Assembly: GCA_965262315.1 (NCBI GenBank)
Contig: CBDHFJ010000101.1
Coordinates: 1 to 64,000, forward strand
DNA length: 64,000 nucleotides
Direction of reading: 5' to 3'
From: JBCCFK01 sp965262315
GTDB taxonomy: Bacteria; Actinomycetota; Acidimicrobiia; Acidimicrobiales; UBA8592
Part shown: in pieces, positions 32,775-41,831 of the stretch
Numbering within the stretch: position 1 is the first letter of the stretch
Layout of the letters: every line of letters starts with the position of its first letter
Made by a program: the position numbers and the translations under genes
The notes under the pieces: generated by a model
Seen by the model: only the letters and a program-made list of their open reading frames with translations
Databases searched by the model: none
What the model was told of the DNA's origin: nothing

Positions 32775-34289
32775 GTGCGGCTGAGCGCGCCGAGCACCGG
32801 TGACATCGTCGCCGGGGTGTCCGTGGCGTTGGTGGCGTTGCCCCAGTCGCTCGCGTACGCCGAGTTGGCGGGTATGCCCCCGCAGTACGGGCTGTTCGCA
32901 TCAGCGCTGCCGTCGCTGCTCGCCGCGCTGTTCGTTTCGTCGCGGTACCTCCAGACCGGACCCGTCGCCCTCACGGCGCTGCTGACCTTCGGCGCGCTCG
33001 AGAGCCTGGCGGAGCCCACGACCACCGAGTACATCGAGCTGGCCGCGTTGCTCGCGTTGCTGGTCGGCGTCTTCCGGGTCGTTCTCGGACTCGTACGGCT
33101 CGGCAGCGTGGCCTACCTGTTGTCCGAACCGGTGCTGGCGGGCTTCACCACCGGCGCCGCCATCCTGATCGTGTCGTCGCAGATCCCCCGGTCGTTGGGC
33201 GTGGAACCGGGCGACGACGGCGTCCTCGTCGAGGCGTGGAATGCCGTCACCGACGTGGGGGCATGGGAGTGGGGAGCCATCGGCTTCGCCGGGGCGACGA
33301 TCGCGATCGTGCTCGGCGGGCGCAGGATCCACAAGCTCTTCCCAGGTGTGCTCGTCGCCGTCGTGGTCGCGGTGGTCGTCAGTGCCGCCACGGGGTACGA
33401 CGGTGCGGTGGTCGGTGACCTCGACGTCGGCTTCATCGAGTTCCGCTTCGACTTCCCGTGGGGTTCGATCGGCGACCTGGTGGTGCCGGCCATCGCCATC
33501 GCGCTCGTGGGCTTCGCGGAGCCCTCGTCGATCGCCCGGACCTTCGCAGCTGAAGAGCGACTGCCCTGGGATGCCAACAGGGAGATGGTCAGCCAGGGCG
33601 TCGCCAACCTCGCCTCCGGGTTCTCGGGCGCCTTCCCCGTCGGCGGCTCGTTCTCACGCAGCTCGTTGAACCGGCTCGCCGGCGCCACCAGCCCGTGGGC
33701 CGGTGCGATCACCGGCGCCTTCGTGCTGGCCGCCATCCCCCTGGTCGCGCTGATCGAGGATCTGCCGAGCAGCGTGCTCGGTGCGGTGGTGATCGTCGCG
33801 GTCGTCAAGTTGATCGACGTCCGCCGACTCGGGCAGCTCGCCACCGAGTCCCCGGCCCAGAGCATCGTGGCACTCGGCACGCTCGGCGCCACGCTCCTCT
33901 CGTCGCCGCGGGTCGAGCGTGGCGTGTTGATGGGCGTCGGATTCGCCGTGGCCGTTCACCTCTACCGCGAGCTGACCGTGACCGCGAGCAGCACCGTGCG
34001 GGGCGACACCCTCTGCGTCGAGCCGCGCGGTGTGCTGTGGTTCGCGACCGTGCCCCAGGTCGAACGCCTCGTCCGGCGCGAGCTGGCCACGGCGCCCGAA
34101 CTCGACACGGTGCTCATCGACCTCGCCGGTGTGGGTCGTCTGGACTACACCGGGGCCGCGGCGTTGGGACGGCTGCTGACCGAACTCCGCCACGCCGGAG
34201 TCCGGGTCAGCGTGGAGAACATCCCTCCTGGCGCAGCTCGGGCGGCGTCGGTCCACCTCGTCGAGCCGGACCCGACCGACCTGCCCTGA
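32775..34289 (+). CDS. SulP-family anion (sulfate) transporter with STAS domain
   Basis: A 504-residue membrane protein starting with GTG. Residues 1-390 hold about 12-14 helices with the SulP features VSVALVALPQSLAYAELAGMPPQYGLFAS and GSFSRSSLNRLAGATSP. The last 90 residues form a STAS domain (VLIDLAGVGRLDYTGAAALG). SulP proteins carry sulfate, bicarbonate or other anions. The closeness of two sulfatases and TauD genes makes sulfate a reasonable substrate, but carbonate cannot be excluded. Confidence 0.9.
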   Translation: MRLSAPSTGDIVAGVSVALVALPQSLAYAELAGMPPQYGLFASALPSLLAALFVSSRYLQTGPVALTALLTFGALESLAEPTTTEYIELAALLALLVGVFRVVLGLVRLGSVAYLLSEPVLAGFTTGAAILIVSSQIPRSLGVEPGDDGVLVEAWNAVTDVGAWEWGAIGFAGATIAIVLGGRRIHKLFPGVLVAVVVAVVVSAATGYDGAVVGDLDVGFIEFRFDFPWGSIGDLVVPAIAIALVGFAEPSSIARTFAAEERLPWDANREMVSQGVANLASGFSGAFPVGGSFSRSSLNRLAGATSPWAGAITGAFVLAAIPLVALIEDLPSSVLGAVVIVAVVKLIDVRRLGQLATESPAQSIVALGTLGATLLSSPRVERGVLMGVGFAVAVHLYRELTVTASSTVRGDTLCVEPRGVLWFATVPQVERLVRRELATAPELDTVLIDLAGVGRLDYTGAAALGRLLTELRHAGVRVSVENIPPGAARAASVHLVEPDPTDLP

Positions 34290-34444
34290 CACGATTCTCT
34301 CCGCGAGTCGCATTGCGTTTCTTGCTGTGGAACAATTCGACCCGCAGCTGTGGCAGCGGTCACAGTGCGGGCACGTAGGTGCCGGCCCGGTTCGACGCAG
34401 GTGGAACCCGGGGGGGACAACTGATCAGGGGGGAACAGCAGCAG

Positions 34445-35596
34445 ATGACGGCCGTCTCCGATGCCGTTGAGACACCGACCGGCGAGGACGAAGAGCCGAT
34501 CCTCGTCGTCACGGATCTCCGGACGCGCTTCGCCGTTCCCGCAGGAGCGGTGAAGGCCGTCGACGGCGTGTCCTTCAGCCTGGGCCGCGGCCGCACCCTG
34601 GGTGTCGTGGGCGAGTCCGGTTCCGGCAAAACCGTCCTCTCGCGTTCGGTCATGGGCCTCAACGTGGCCGCCAACGCCACCACCACCGGCTCGGTCCTCT
34701 ACGACGGCCAGGAGCTGGTCGGCAAGAGCCCCAAGCAGATGAAGCGCCTGTGGGGCGACGACATGGCGATGGTCTTCCAGGACCCGATGACCACCCTGAA
34801 CCCGGTGGTCAAGGTCGGCCGCCAGCTCACCGAGCACATGCGGCTGCACCTCGACATCTCCAAGTCCGAGGCCCGCACCCGCGCCGTCGAGCTGCTGCGC
34901 TCGGTGCGCATCCCAGAGCCCGACGCCCGCTTCGAGAACTACCCGCACCAGATGTCGGGCGGCATGCGTCAGCGCGTCTGCATCGCGATGGCGTTGGCCT
35001 GCAGCCCCGACCTGCTCTTCGCCGACGAGCCCACCACGGCCCTCGACGTGACGGTGCAGCACCAGATCCTCAACCTGCTCGCCCAGCAGCAGCGCGAGCG
35101 CCACATGACGATGATCCTGGTCACCCACGATCTGGGCGTGGTGGCCGGCCGCGCGGACGAGATCGCGGTCATGTACGCGGGTCGCATCGTCGAGAAGGCA
35201 CCCACGGCCGCACTGTTCGCCAACATGCGCCACCCGTACACGCAGGCGCTGATGTGGTCCATCCCGAAGACCAGCCAGCCCAAGCACACCCGGCTCAACG
35301 CGATCGCCGGCCGTCCGCCCGACCTGATCAACCCACCGAAGGGCTGCAAGTTCTCTCCTCGCTGCCCCTACGTGCAGGACCGCTGCCGCGAGGAAGAGCC
35401 CGAGCTCACCGCCGCGGTCGAGAACGGCCACGAGTACCGCTGTCACTTCCCGGTCGGGACGGCGGCAAACGAGGAGGCGTTCCAGGCCAACCTGGCCGCC
35501 GGGCTGCCCCAGGCGCTCGCGGTGACCGGCCAGGTCAACGCCACCGAGGACATCGTCGACGTCGCTGTCGACCTCACCGGGTCGGGGGGCAACTGA
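34445..35596 (+). CDS. Oligopeptide/dipeptide ABC ATPase (DppD/OppD-like)
   Basis: A 383-residue ATPase. The start ATG at 34445 comes after a GGGGGGAAC-type leader. Motifs are Walker A GESGSGKT, signature MSGGMRQRVCIAMAL, Walker B LLFADEPTTALD, and the oligopeptide-transporter C-terminal region with NPPKGCKFSPRCPYVQDRC, whose Cys residues are a subfamily trait. It is the first gene of a D-F-A-B-C operon and its stop overlaps the next start (TGATG). Confidence 0.92.
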   Translation: MTAVSDAVETPTGEDEEPILVVTDLRTRFAVPAGAVKAVDGVSFSLGRGRTLGVVGESGSGKTVLSRSVMGLNVAANATTTGSVLYDGQELVGKSPKQMKRLWGDDMAMVFQDPMTTLNPVVKVGRQLTEHMRLHLDISKSEARTRAVELLRSVRIPEPDARFENYPHQMSGGMRQRVCIAMALACSPDLLFADEPTTALDVTVQHQILNLLAQQQRERHMTMILVTHDLGVVAGRADEIAVMYAGRIVEKAPTAALFANMRHPYTQALMWSIPKTSQPKHTRLNAIAGRPPDLINPPKGCKFSPRCPYVQDRCREEEPELTAAVENGHEYRCHFPVGTAANEEAFQANLAAGLPQALAVTGQVNATEDIVDVAVDLTGSGGN

Positions 35597-36618
35597 TGGC
35601 CGGCACCGGTACTGCACACCTGCGCGACGAGGCGGACGTCCTCCTCCAGGTCGAGAACCTCGTGGTCGAGTTCCCGGCCGGTCCGGGACGCACGGTCAAG
35701 GCCGTCAGCGGGATCAGCTTCGACATCGCCCGTGGCGAGACCATGGGCCTCGTCGGCGAGTCCGGGTGTGGCAAGTCCACGACCGGCAAGGCGATCCTCC
35801 AGCTCCCGCCGCCCACCGACGGCAAGGTGCAGTTGGGCAGCGTGGACCTGACCAAGCTCGCGCCGTCCAACCTCCGTGCCCGCCGCACCGACATGCAGAT
35901 GATCTTCCAGGACCCGATCTCGTCGCTGAACCCGCGACGCACGGTCGGCGAGATCGTGGCCGAGCCCCTCGCCGTGTGGGGCCCGAAGGATCGCGACGCA
36001 CAGTGGGAGATCGTGAGCTCGATGCTCGACGCCGTGGGCGTCGACCCCGACGTCGCCCGCTACAAGCATCCGCACGAGTTCTCGGGCGGTCAGTGCCAGC
36101 GCATCTCGATCGCACGTGCCCTGGTGCTCGAGCCCGAGCTCATCATCTGCGACGAGCCGGTCTCGGCCCTCGACGTGTCGGTGCAGGCGCAGATCCTGAA
36201 CCTGCTCGAAGACCTCAAGGCCGCGTACGGCCTCACCCTGGTGTTCATCGCCCACGACCTGGCGGTGGTGAAGAACATCTCGGACCGGGTGGCGGTCATG
36301 TACCTCGGCAAGATGTGCGAGGTCGCCGACTCCGACGAGCTGTACCGGCAACCCGCGCACCCGTACACGGAGCTGCTGCTCGAGTCGTTGCCCGAGCCCG
36401 ACCCGGGGATCCAGATCGATCTCGAGGTCACGTCCGAGGGCGAGCTGCCGTCGCCGATCAACCCGCCCTCGGGTTGCCGGTTCCGGACCCGGTGCCCGTA
36501 CGCCACCGACATCTGCACCACCGAGGAGCCGCAGATGCGCAAGGTGGCCGACGACCACTACGTCGCCTGCCACCACCCGCTGGTGGCCGTCGCCGAGTCC
36601 GCGGAGGTCGCGCGATGA
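35596..36618 (+). CDS. Oligopeptide/dipeptide ABC ATPase (DppF/OppF-like)
   Basis: A 340-residue partner ATPase: Walker A GESGCGKSTTGKA, signature FSGGQCQRISIARAL, Walker B LIICDEPVSALDVSVQAQ and a C-terminal NPPSGCRFRTRCPYATDIC segment. It overlaps the DppD-like gene by one base, so both ATPases are made together as the heterodimeric motor of the transporter. Confidence 0.92.
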   Translation: MAGTGTAHLRDEADVLLQVENLVVEFPAGPGRTVKAVSGISFDIARGETMGLVGESGCGKSTTGKAILQLPPPTDGKVQLGSVDLTKLAPSNLRARRTDMQMIFQDPISSLNPRRTVGEIVAEPLAVWGPKDRDAQWEIVSSMLDAVGVDPDVARYKHPHEFSGGQCQRISIARALVLEPELIICDEPVSALDVSVQAQILNLLEDLKAAYGLTLVFIAHDLAVVKNISDRVAVMYLGKMCEVADSDELYRQPAHPYTELLLESLPEPDPGIQIDLEVTSEGELPSPINPPSGCRFRTRCPYATDICTTEEPQMRKVADDHYVACHHPLVAVAESAEVAR

Positions 36619-36775
36619 GCGCCGCGACGCTCCATGACGGCGATGTTGCGATGCTGCGATCGCGACGCTGTGTCGCCGGTCACAGCTGCTACACCATGAT
36701 CGCGTCCCGTATCCGCGGGGCACACGAGTCGTCGGGGAACACCCGGTGAACACAGGAGGAGGGGGTCTCAACCTC

Positions 36776-38662
36776 ATGAGAAATCGACATTTGTTGCGAT
36801 TGCTGGCATTGCTGCTCTCGTTCGCGATGATCGCCGCCGCGTGCGGCGGTGACGACGACGACGAGGGCACCACGACCGAAGACGGCTCGTCAGAGTCGGC
36901 CGATGGCGGTGGTGGCGACGAGCCGGCGGACGAGCCCGACGAGGAGCCCGACGAGGAGCCGGCTGACGAAGACGCACCGATCGAGGCCGGATCGACGGCA
37001 GAAGGTGACGTCGACACCGAGGTCGAGGCCAGCGAGGACACGGCCCAGCAGGGTGGCGAGCTGATCATCGGTCTGGAAGCCGAGATCAACGGTCTGCGTC
37101 CCACCGAGGACACCTGTGGTTCGCCGTGTTACAACATGATGAACACCATCTACGACAAGCTGATGGAGTCCACCGCCGACGGCGACCTCGAGGGTTGGCT
37201 GCTCGACGACATCACGCCCAACGAGGACTTCACCGTCTGGACGGCCAATCTCAAGAGCGGGGTCACCTTCCACGACGGCACCCCGCTGACCGCGCAGACC
37301 ATTGCGGACATGTTCCCGATCCAGCAGGCGGGCGCCCAGTCCGCCGGCCAGATCTCGGCGTCCGGCCTCGCCAATGTCGAGGCCACCGGTGATCTCGAGG
37401 TCACCTACACGCTGAGCCGCACCAACTCGGCCTTCCCGGCCTACCTGGAGCGGGCGCAGCTCGGCATGGTGTTCGATCCCCGCCAGGGCGCTGACCTGGA
37501 GGCCTGGGGACAGGCCCCCAACGGCACCGGTGCCTTCATGTTCGTCAGCCGTGACCTCGACAACGAGACCATCGTCGAGCGCAACCCGAACTACTGGGTG
37601 ACCGACGCCAACGGGGTCCAGCTGCCATACCTGGATCGCATCTCGTTCCGGCCGATCCCCGACGAGGGCACCCGCCTGGACGCGACCATCTCTGGCACGA
37701 CCGACGTGGCCCACACCCTGCGACAGGGCACGATCCGTGACGGCCGGGCCGCCCGCGACGGTGGCGAAGACGTCATCCTGTACGAGTTCCAGGGCAACAA
37801 CGTGGGTGGCGGCATGTTCAACGTGCTCGTCCCGCCCTTCGACGACCTCCGTGTCCGTCGGGCCCTGACCAACATGAACTCCCAGGAGAACGTGATCGAG
37901 GCCCTCGGCGGCACCGGCATCTCGTTGCCTGGTACCCAGTGGTTCAGCCCCGACTCGGTCTGGTACTCCGAAGATGTCGCCGCCCGGTGGAACGAGCTCA
38001 ACGGCTTCGACTTCGAGGCCGGCGTGGCGCTGCTCACCGAGTACGTCAACGACCCGGAGCGCTCCGATGGCAAGGCCGTGGGTGAGCCCATCGACGCCGA
38101 GCTGTCCTGCCCGCCCGATCCCACGCTGATCGCGGCCATGCAGGTGCTCGAGCAGACCTGGTCCGCCTCGGGCCTCGTCAACATCGAGCTCACCAACTAC
38201 GACCAGCAGAGCCACATCGACTATGCCCTCGGCGCCGACAACGGCTTCGTCGGCCAGCACACCACCCACTGCTGGCGTGTTTCCGCCGACCAGGACCCGT
38301 CGACGTACCTGAACGCGGCCCTGGCGCCGCCGACCGCCGAGATCGCCACCGAGCTGGGTCTCGACCCCGCCTCGACGGTGTCGCCGCTGAACTGGTCGAA
38401 CTACTTCGACGCAGAGCTGTTCGGCAACCTGACCGCTGCCACGCAGACCGACGACTTCCAGACCCGGTACGACCTCTACGAACAGGTGATGCTGAAGCTC
38501 ACCGAGGACGTTCCGATCTGGTTCTCGGGCCACACGGCGACGGCGTTCATCACGGGCTCCGACGTGCGAGGTCTGAACAGCTGGACACTGCCCAGCGGCA
38601 CGCTCGGCATCGGGTTGCCCAACGTCGAGGGCCGTTGGCACTCGGCCTGGATCGCCGGCTGA
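36776..38662 (+). CDS. Extracellular solute-binding lipoprotein, family 5
   Basis: A 628-residue DppA/OppA-type binding protein. The ATG at 36776 is preferred because AGGAGGAGGGGG lies just upstream, where the earlier in-frame ATG would place it inside the gene. The signal LLSFAMIAAACGG is a lipobox and is followed by an acidic linker (Glu/Asp/Pro repeats). The binding domain starts around GGELIIGLEAEINGLRPTEDTC. It would capture peptides or other medium-sized organic solutes outside the membrane. Confidence 0.9.
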   Translation: MRNRHLLRLLALLLSFAMIAAACGGDDDDEGTTTEDGSSESADGGGGDEPADEPDEEPDEEPADEDAPIEAGSTAEGDVDTEVEASEDTAQQGGELIIGLEAEINGLRPTEDTCGSPCYNMMNTIYDKLMESTADGDLEGWLLDDITPNEDFTVWTANLKSGVTFHDGTPLTAQTIADMFPIQQAGAQSAGQISASGLANVEATGDLEVTYTLSRTNSAFPAYLERAQLGMVFDPRQGADLEAWGQAPNGTGAFMFVSRDLDNETIVERNPNYWVTDANGVQLPYLDRISFRPIPDEGTRLDATISGTTDVAHTLRQGTIRDGRAARDGGEDVILYEFQGNNVGGGMFNVLVPPFDDLRVRRALTNMNSQENVIEALGGTGISLPGTQWFSPDSVWYSEDVAARWNELNGFDFEAGVALLTEYVNDPERSDGKAVGEPIDAELSCPPDPTLIAAMQVLEQTWSASGLVNIELTNYDQQSHIDYALGADNGFVGQHTTHCWRVSADQDPSTYLNAALAPPTAEIATELGLDPASTVSPLNWSNYFDAELFGNLTAATQTDDFQTRYDLYEQVMLKLTEDVPIWFSGHTATAFITGSDVRGLNSWTLPSGTLGIGLPNVEGRWHSAWIAG

Positions 38663-38730
38663 CCAATCCGTGAGCACCGGGGGGAGCGATCGTCAGATGG
38701 AAGACGTGAACGCGAAGAGGCATGGGGCCC

Positions 38731-38756
38731 GCCGGCCCTCTTTCGAGAGGGCCGGC
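38731..38756 (+). promoter_or_regulatory. UUCG hairpin between binding protein and permease genes
   Basis: GCCGGCCCTCT-TTCG-AGAGGGCCGGC is a perfect 11-bp stem with a UUCG tetraloop. It ends one base before the permease ATG at 38758 and starts 68 nt after the binding-protein stop. It has no U-tail. It could protect the upstream mRNA, cause partial termination, or hinder the permease start. Confidence 0.75.
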
Positions 38757-38757
38757 G

Positions 38758-39711
38758 ATGCGTAAGGTCCTGGCCGTCCGCTTCGGAAGGCTGGCCGCGA
38801 CACTGTTCGCCGTCACCTTCCTCTCGTTCCTGATGACGTCGCTCCTCCCGGGCGACCCGGCGGTCGCAGTGCTCGGCCAGGAGGGTGTGCAGGACCAGCA
38901 GCTGCTCGAAGAGACCCGCGAAGAATTGGGGCTCAACGATCCACTGCCGGTCCGCTACTGGAATTGGCTGAGCGATGCGCTGACCCTGGATCTGGGTCAG
39001 TCGTTCATCACGGATCAGGACGTGTGGGAGACCATCAAGCAGCGGGTGCCCGTCACCGCTCAGCTGGCGTTCATGGCCATCATCATCGCCCTGGTGTTGG
39101 CTGTCCCCATCGGGGTCCTGGGCGCCTACCGGCAAGGGAGGTGGCAGGACAAGACCACCTCGGCAGCCGTCCAGGTCGCGCTGTCGGTCCCGAACTTCAT
39201 CACCGGCATCTTCTTGATCTGGCTCTTCTCGGTCCAGCTCAACTGGTTGCCGGCGTCCAACTGGAGCCGCATCAGCGACGGGTTGGGTGACAACCTCAAG
39301 ACCGCCATCCTGCCCGCCACGGCCCTGGCGATGACCCAGATGGCGATCTTCTCCCGGCTGGTGCGATCGGACATGATCGCCACCCTGAAGGAGAACTACA
39401 TCCTGGCGGCCCGCTCCAAGGGGCTCTCCGACGGGTACATCCTGCGGCGCCATGCACTGCGCCCGAGTTCGCTCAGCCTGATGACCATCGTGGGCATCAA
39501 CTTCGGAGCGTTGCTCGGTGGCACCGTGGTCATCGAGTTCCTGTTCGCCATCCCGGGCCTCGGCCAGCGTCTGATCAACGCCATCAACCAGCGCGACATC
39601 CTGGTGATCCAGGGCATCACGGTCTTCGTGGCCGTGGTCTACGTGCTGATCAACACACTGGTCGACCTGCTCTACATCGTGGTCGACCCCCGCATCCGGA
39701 GGGGAAGCTGA
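38758..39711 (+). CDS. ABC permease, DppB-like
   Basis: A 317-residue permease with six helices. The N-terminus (RFGRLAATLFAVTFLSFLM) and LLPGDPAVAVLG are typical of DppB proteins, and the EAA loop is AARSKGLSDGYILRRHALRPS. The ATG at 38758 directly follows the hairpin. It pairs with the DppC-like subunit 1 bp downstream. Confidence 0.92.
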   Translation: MRKVLAVRFGRLAATLFAVTFLSFLMTSLLPGDPAVAVLGQEGVQDQQLLEETREELGLNDPLPVRYWNWLSDALTLDLGQSFITDQDVWETIKQRVPVTAQLAFMAIIIALVLAVPIGVLGAYRQGRWQDKTTSAAVQVALSVPNFITGIFLIWLFSVQLNWLPASNWSRISDGLGDNLKTAILPATALAMTQMAIFSRLVRSDMIATLKENYILAARSKGLSDGYILRRHALRPSSLSLMTIVGINFGALLGGTVVIEFLFAIPGLGQRLINAINQRDILVIQGITVFVAVVYVLINTLVDLLYIVVDPRIRRGS

Positions 39712-39712
39712 C

Positions 39713-40726
39713 ATGAGCACCGACTCGGGTGTCACCCCGAACATGCAGACCGAGGCCGACTTCCCACGAGAACGGCTCTCGCCCGTCTCCACGTCCGTGG
39801 GCACGACGCCGATCGGCCAGAAACCGAAGCGCCAGAGTGCGTGGAAGACCTTCAAGTCCATGCCGATCCTGGTCAAGATCTCCGCCATCTGGCTGATCCT
39901 GATCGTGGGGCTCGCCATCTACGCCAAGCTCGACACCTCGGTGTTCAACGGCTCGCTGCCCCTGAAGGACCCGAACCTGCAGACCAACAACTTCAACCCC
40001 GCGACGGGCGAGTTCGGCGACGGCGAGCCGATCGAGAAGCCGTCGGCGCAGCACTGGCTCGGCACCGACGCCATCGCCCGCGACACCTTCGCCCGCATCG
40101 CCCACGGCGGCTGGGTGTCCATGATCGTCGCTCTCGTCGCCGCCGGCTTCGGTGTGGTCGTGGGTGGCTTCCTCGGTGCCCTGGTGGGCTTCGTCCGGGG
40201 CAAGACCGAGATCGTGATCATGTCGCTGATCGACGTGATCCTGGCCTTCCCGGCGCTGATCCTGCTGCTGGCGCTGGTCTCGATCTTCGAGGTGAGATCG
40301 TTGACGCTGATCAGCCTCGTGATCGGTGTGCTGTCGATTCCCGCGTACACCCGCGTGTCTCGCGCCAACAGTCTCGCGATCTCGAACCGAGAGTTCGTCA
40401 CCGCCGCTCGTGCCATCGGCACCAGCCCGTCGAAGATCCTCTTCCGAGAAGTGATCCCCAACGTGTTGCCCACGCTGCTCTCCTACGCCATGGTCGCGGC
40501 GGCGTTCGTGATCGTGGTCGAGGGTTCGCTGTCGTTCCTCGGTCTCAGCGTGCAGCTGCCCCAGTCCACATGGGGCAACATGATCAACCAGGCCCGCCGC
40601 GACATCCGTCTCGACGTGTGGCAGGTGCTGTGGCCGTCGTTGGCGCTGACCCTGACCGTGCTGTCGCTCAACCAGGTCGGCGACTGGTTCCAGCAACGCT
40701 CCGCCGTCCGCGACTCCGCCCTGTAG
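39713..40726 (+). CDS. ABC permease, DppC-like
   Basis: A 337-residue permease with an N-terminal cytoplasmic tail, a first helix near residues 58-76 and the OppC-type segment HWLGTDAIARDTFARIAHG. The EAA loop is AARAIGTSPSKILFREVIPN, and LSFLGLSVQLPQSTWGNMI is the usual family end. It is the last gene of the operon. The next gene is convergent. Confidence 0.92.
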   Translation: MSTDSGVTPNMQTEADFPRERLSPVSTSVGTTPIGQKPKRQSAWKTFKSMPILVKISAIWLILIVGLAIYAKLDTSVFNGSLPLKDPNLQTNNFNPATGEFGDGEPIEKPSAQHWLGTDAIARDTFARIAHGGWVSMIVALVAAGFGVVVGGFLGALVGFVRGKTEIVIMSLIDVILAFPALILLLALVSIFEVRSLTLISLVIGVLSIPAYTRVSRANSLAISNREFVTAARAIGTSPSKILFREVIPNVLPTLLSYAMVAAAFVIVVEGSLSFLGLSVQLPQSTWGNMINQARRDIRLDVWQVLWPSLALTLTVLSLNQVGDWFQQRSAVRDSAL

Positions 40727-40772
40727 GTCCCGTTCCTCGGTCGCCCCGATGGAGACCACGGGCGGCCGGCCC

Positions 40773-41780
40773 TCAGCCCGCTACCGCATGCCGTCGCCCA
40801 CCCCGACGCCGTTCGATCCTGGGGTCGAGGGTGTGCATGGCGAGGTCGACGAGGGCGTTGAGGGTGGCGGTCACCACCACGAAGTAGGTGGTCAGGGCCA
40901 GGAGCATGTGGAGGTCGCGGGCGGTCGTGGCCTCCAACACCACTTGGCCGAGCCCTGGGAGGCCGAAGATGATCTCGATGATCATCGTGCCCGACAGCAG
41001 GGCGCTGATGTTCAGGCCCACCACGTTCAACAGTCCCAGCGATGCCGGTCGCAGGGCGTGGCGGAACAGCACGTATCGGGTGCCGAGGCCCTTGCCGATG
41101 GCGGCGGTGTAGAAGTCGGCTCGCATGACCCGCAGCACGTCCGCTCGAACGATGCGGGCGACGATCCCGACCTCGGCCGAGACCAGGGCCGCGACGGGCA
41201 GCGCGAGGTGGCGCAGGTTGTCGGTCGGTGAGTTCGTCAGACGGACCCACCCGGCCGCCGGCAGCCACTGGAGCTGCAGCGCGAACACCCAGATGAGGAT
41301 CACCGGGGTGATGAACACCGGGACCGACTGTGCGAGGCCGAAGCCCGTGTTGAGCACGTCGCCGGACCGTCTGCCGGCGCGTGCTGCCGCCCACAGGCCG
41401 AGCGGGATGCCGATGAGGAGCGTCACCGTCACGCTCACCAGCATGAGTTCCAGCGAGATCGGGATCCGGGGCCAGATGAACTCGCCGACGGGTGTGTCGC
41501 CCCGCGTGCTGATGCCCCAGTCGCCGCGGACCACGTCGGCCAGCCAGTGCAGATGCCGGACCACCACGTTGTCGTCGAGGTGATACCTGTCGACCAGGAC
41601 CTGCTGTCGCGGCGAGTCCGGCGCCTCGATCGGGATGAGCACCGTCCTGAACCCGCCCCTGATCGACATCTCGATCGCGAGGGCAACCAGGAGTGTCGCA
41701 GCCAGAATGGTCGCCACTGTCCGCGCCGCGAACCTGGTCAGGCCCATCGCCCACGAGGCGAGGGCGGGCAGTCGCGGCAT
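40773..41780 (-). CDS. Orphan ABC permease, DppB-like
   Basis: A 335-residue permease of the DppB type with RFAARTVATILAATLLVALA at the start, GDWGISTRGDTPVGEFIWPRIP, and the EAA loop AAIGKGLGTRYVLFRHALRPA. No binding protein, ATPase or second permease lies beside it on this strand. It faces the complete Dpp-type operon end to end and diverges from the potassium-channel gene. It may use subunits encoded elsewhere, or be a remnant of a second system. Confidence 0.85.
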   Translation of the reverse strand: MPRLPALASWAMGLTRFAARTVATILAATLLVALAIEMSIRGGFRTVLIPIEAPDSPRQQVLVDRYHLDDNVVVRHLHWLADVVRGDWGISTRGDTPVGEFIWPRIPISLELMLVSVTVTLLIGIPLGLWAAARAGRRSGDVLNTGFGLAQSVPVFITPVILIWVFALQLQWLPAAGWVRLTNSPTDNLRHLALPVAALVSAEVGIVARIVRADVLRVMRADFYTAAIGKGLGTRYVLFRHALRPASLGLLNVVGLNISALLSGTMIIEIIFGLPGLGQVVLEATTARDLHMLLALTTYFVVVTATLNALVDLAMHTLDPRIERRRGGRRHAVAG

Positions 41781-41831
41781 GGCGGGCAGTGTCTCACACC
41801 CTTCGCGCGGAGGGCCTGCGAGACTCGTGCC

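Noticed and set aside
38731..38756. Hairpin as a rho-independent terminator
   Set aside because: There is no U-run and the permease gene starts one base later; operon continuation is more likely, so it was listed as regulatory.
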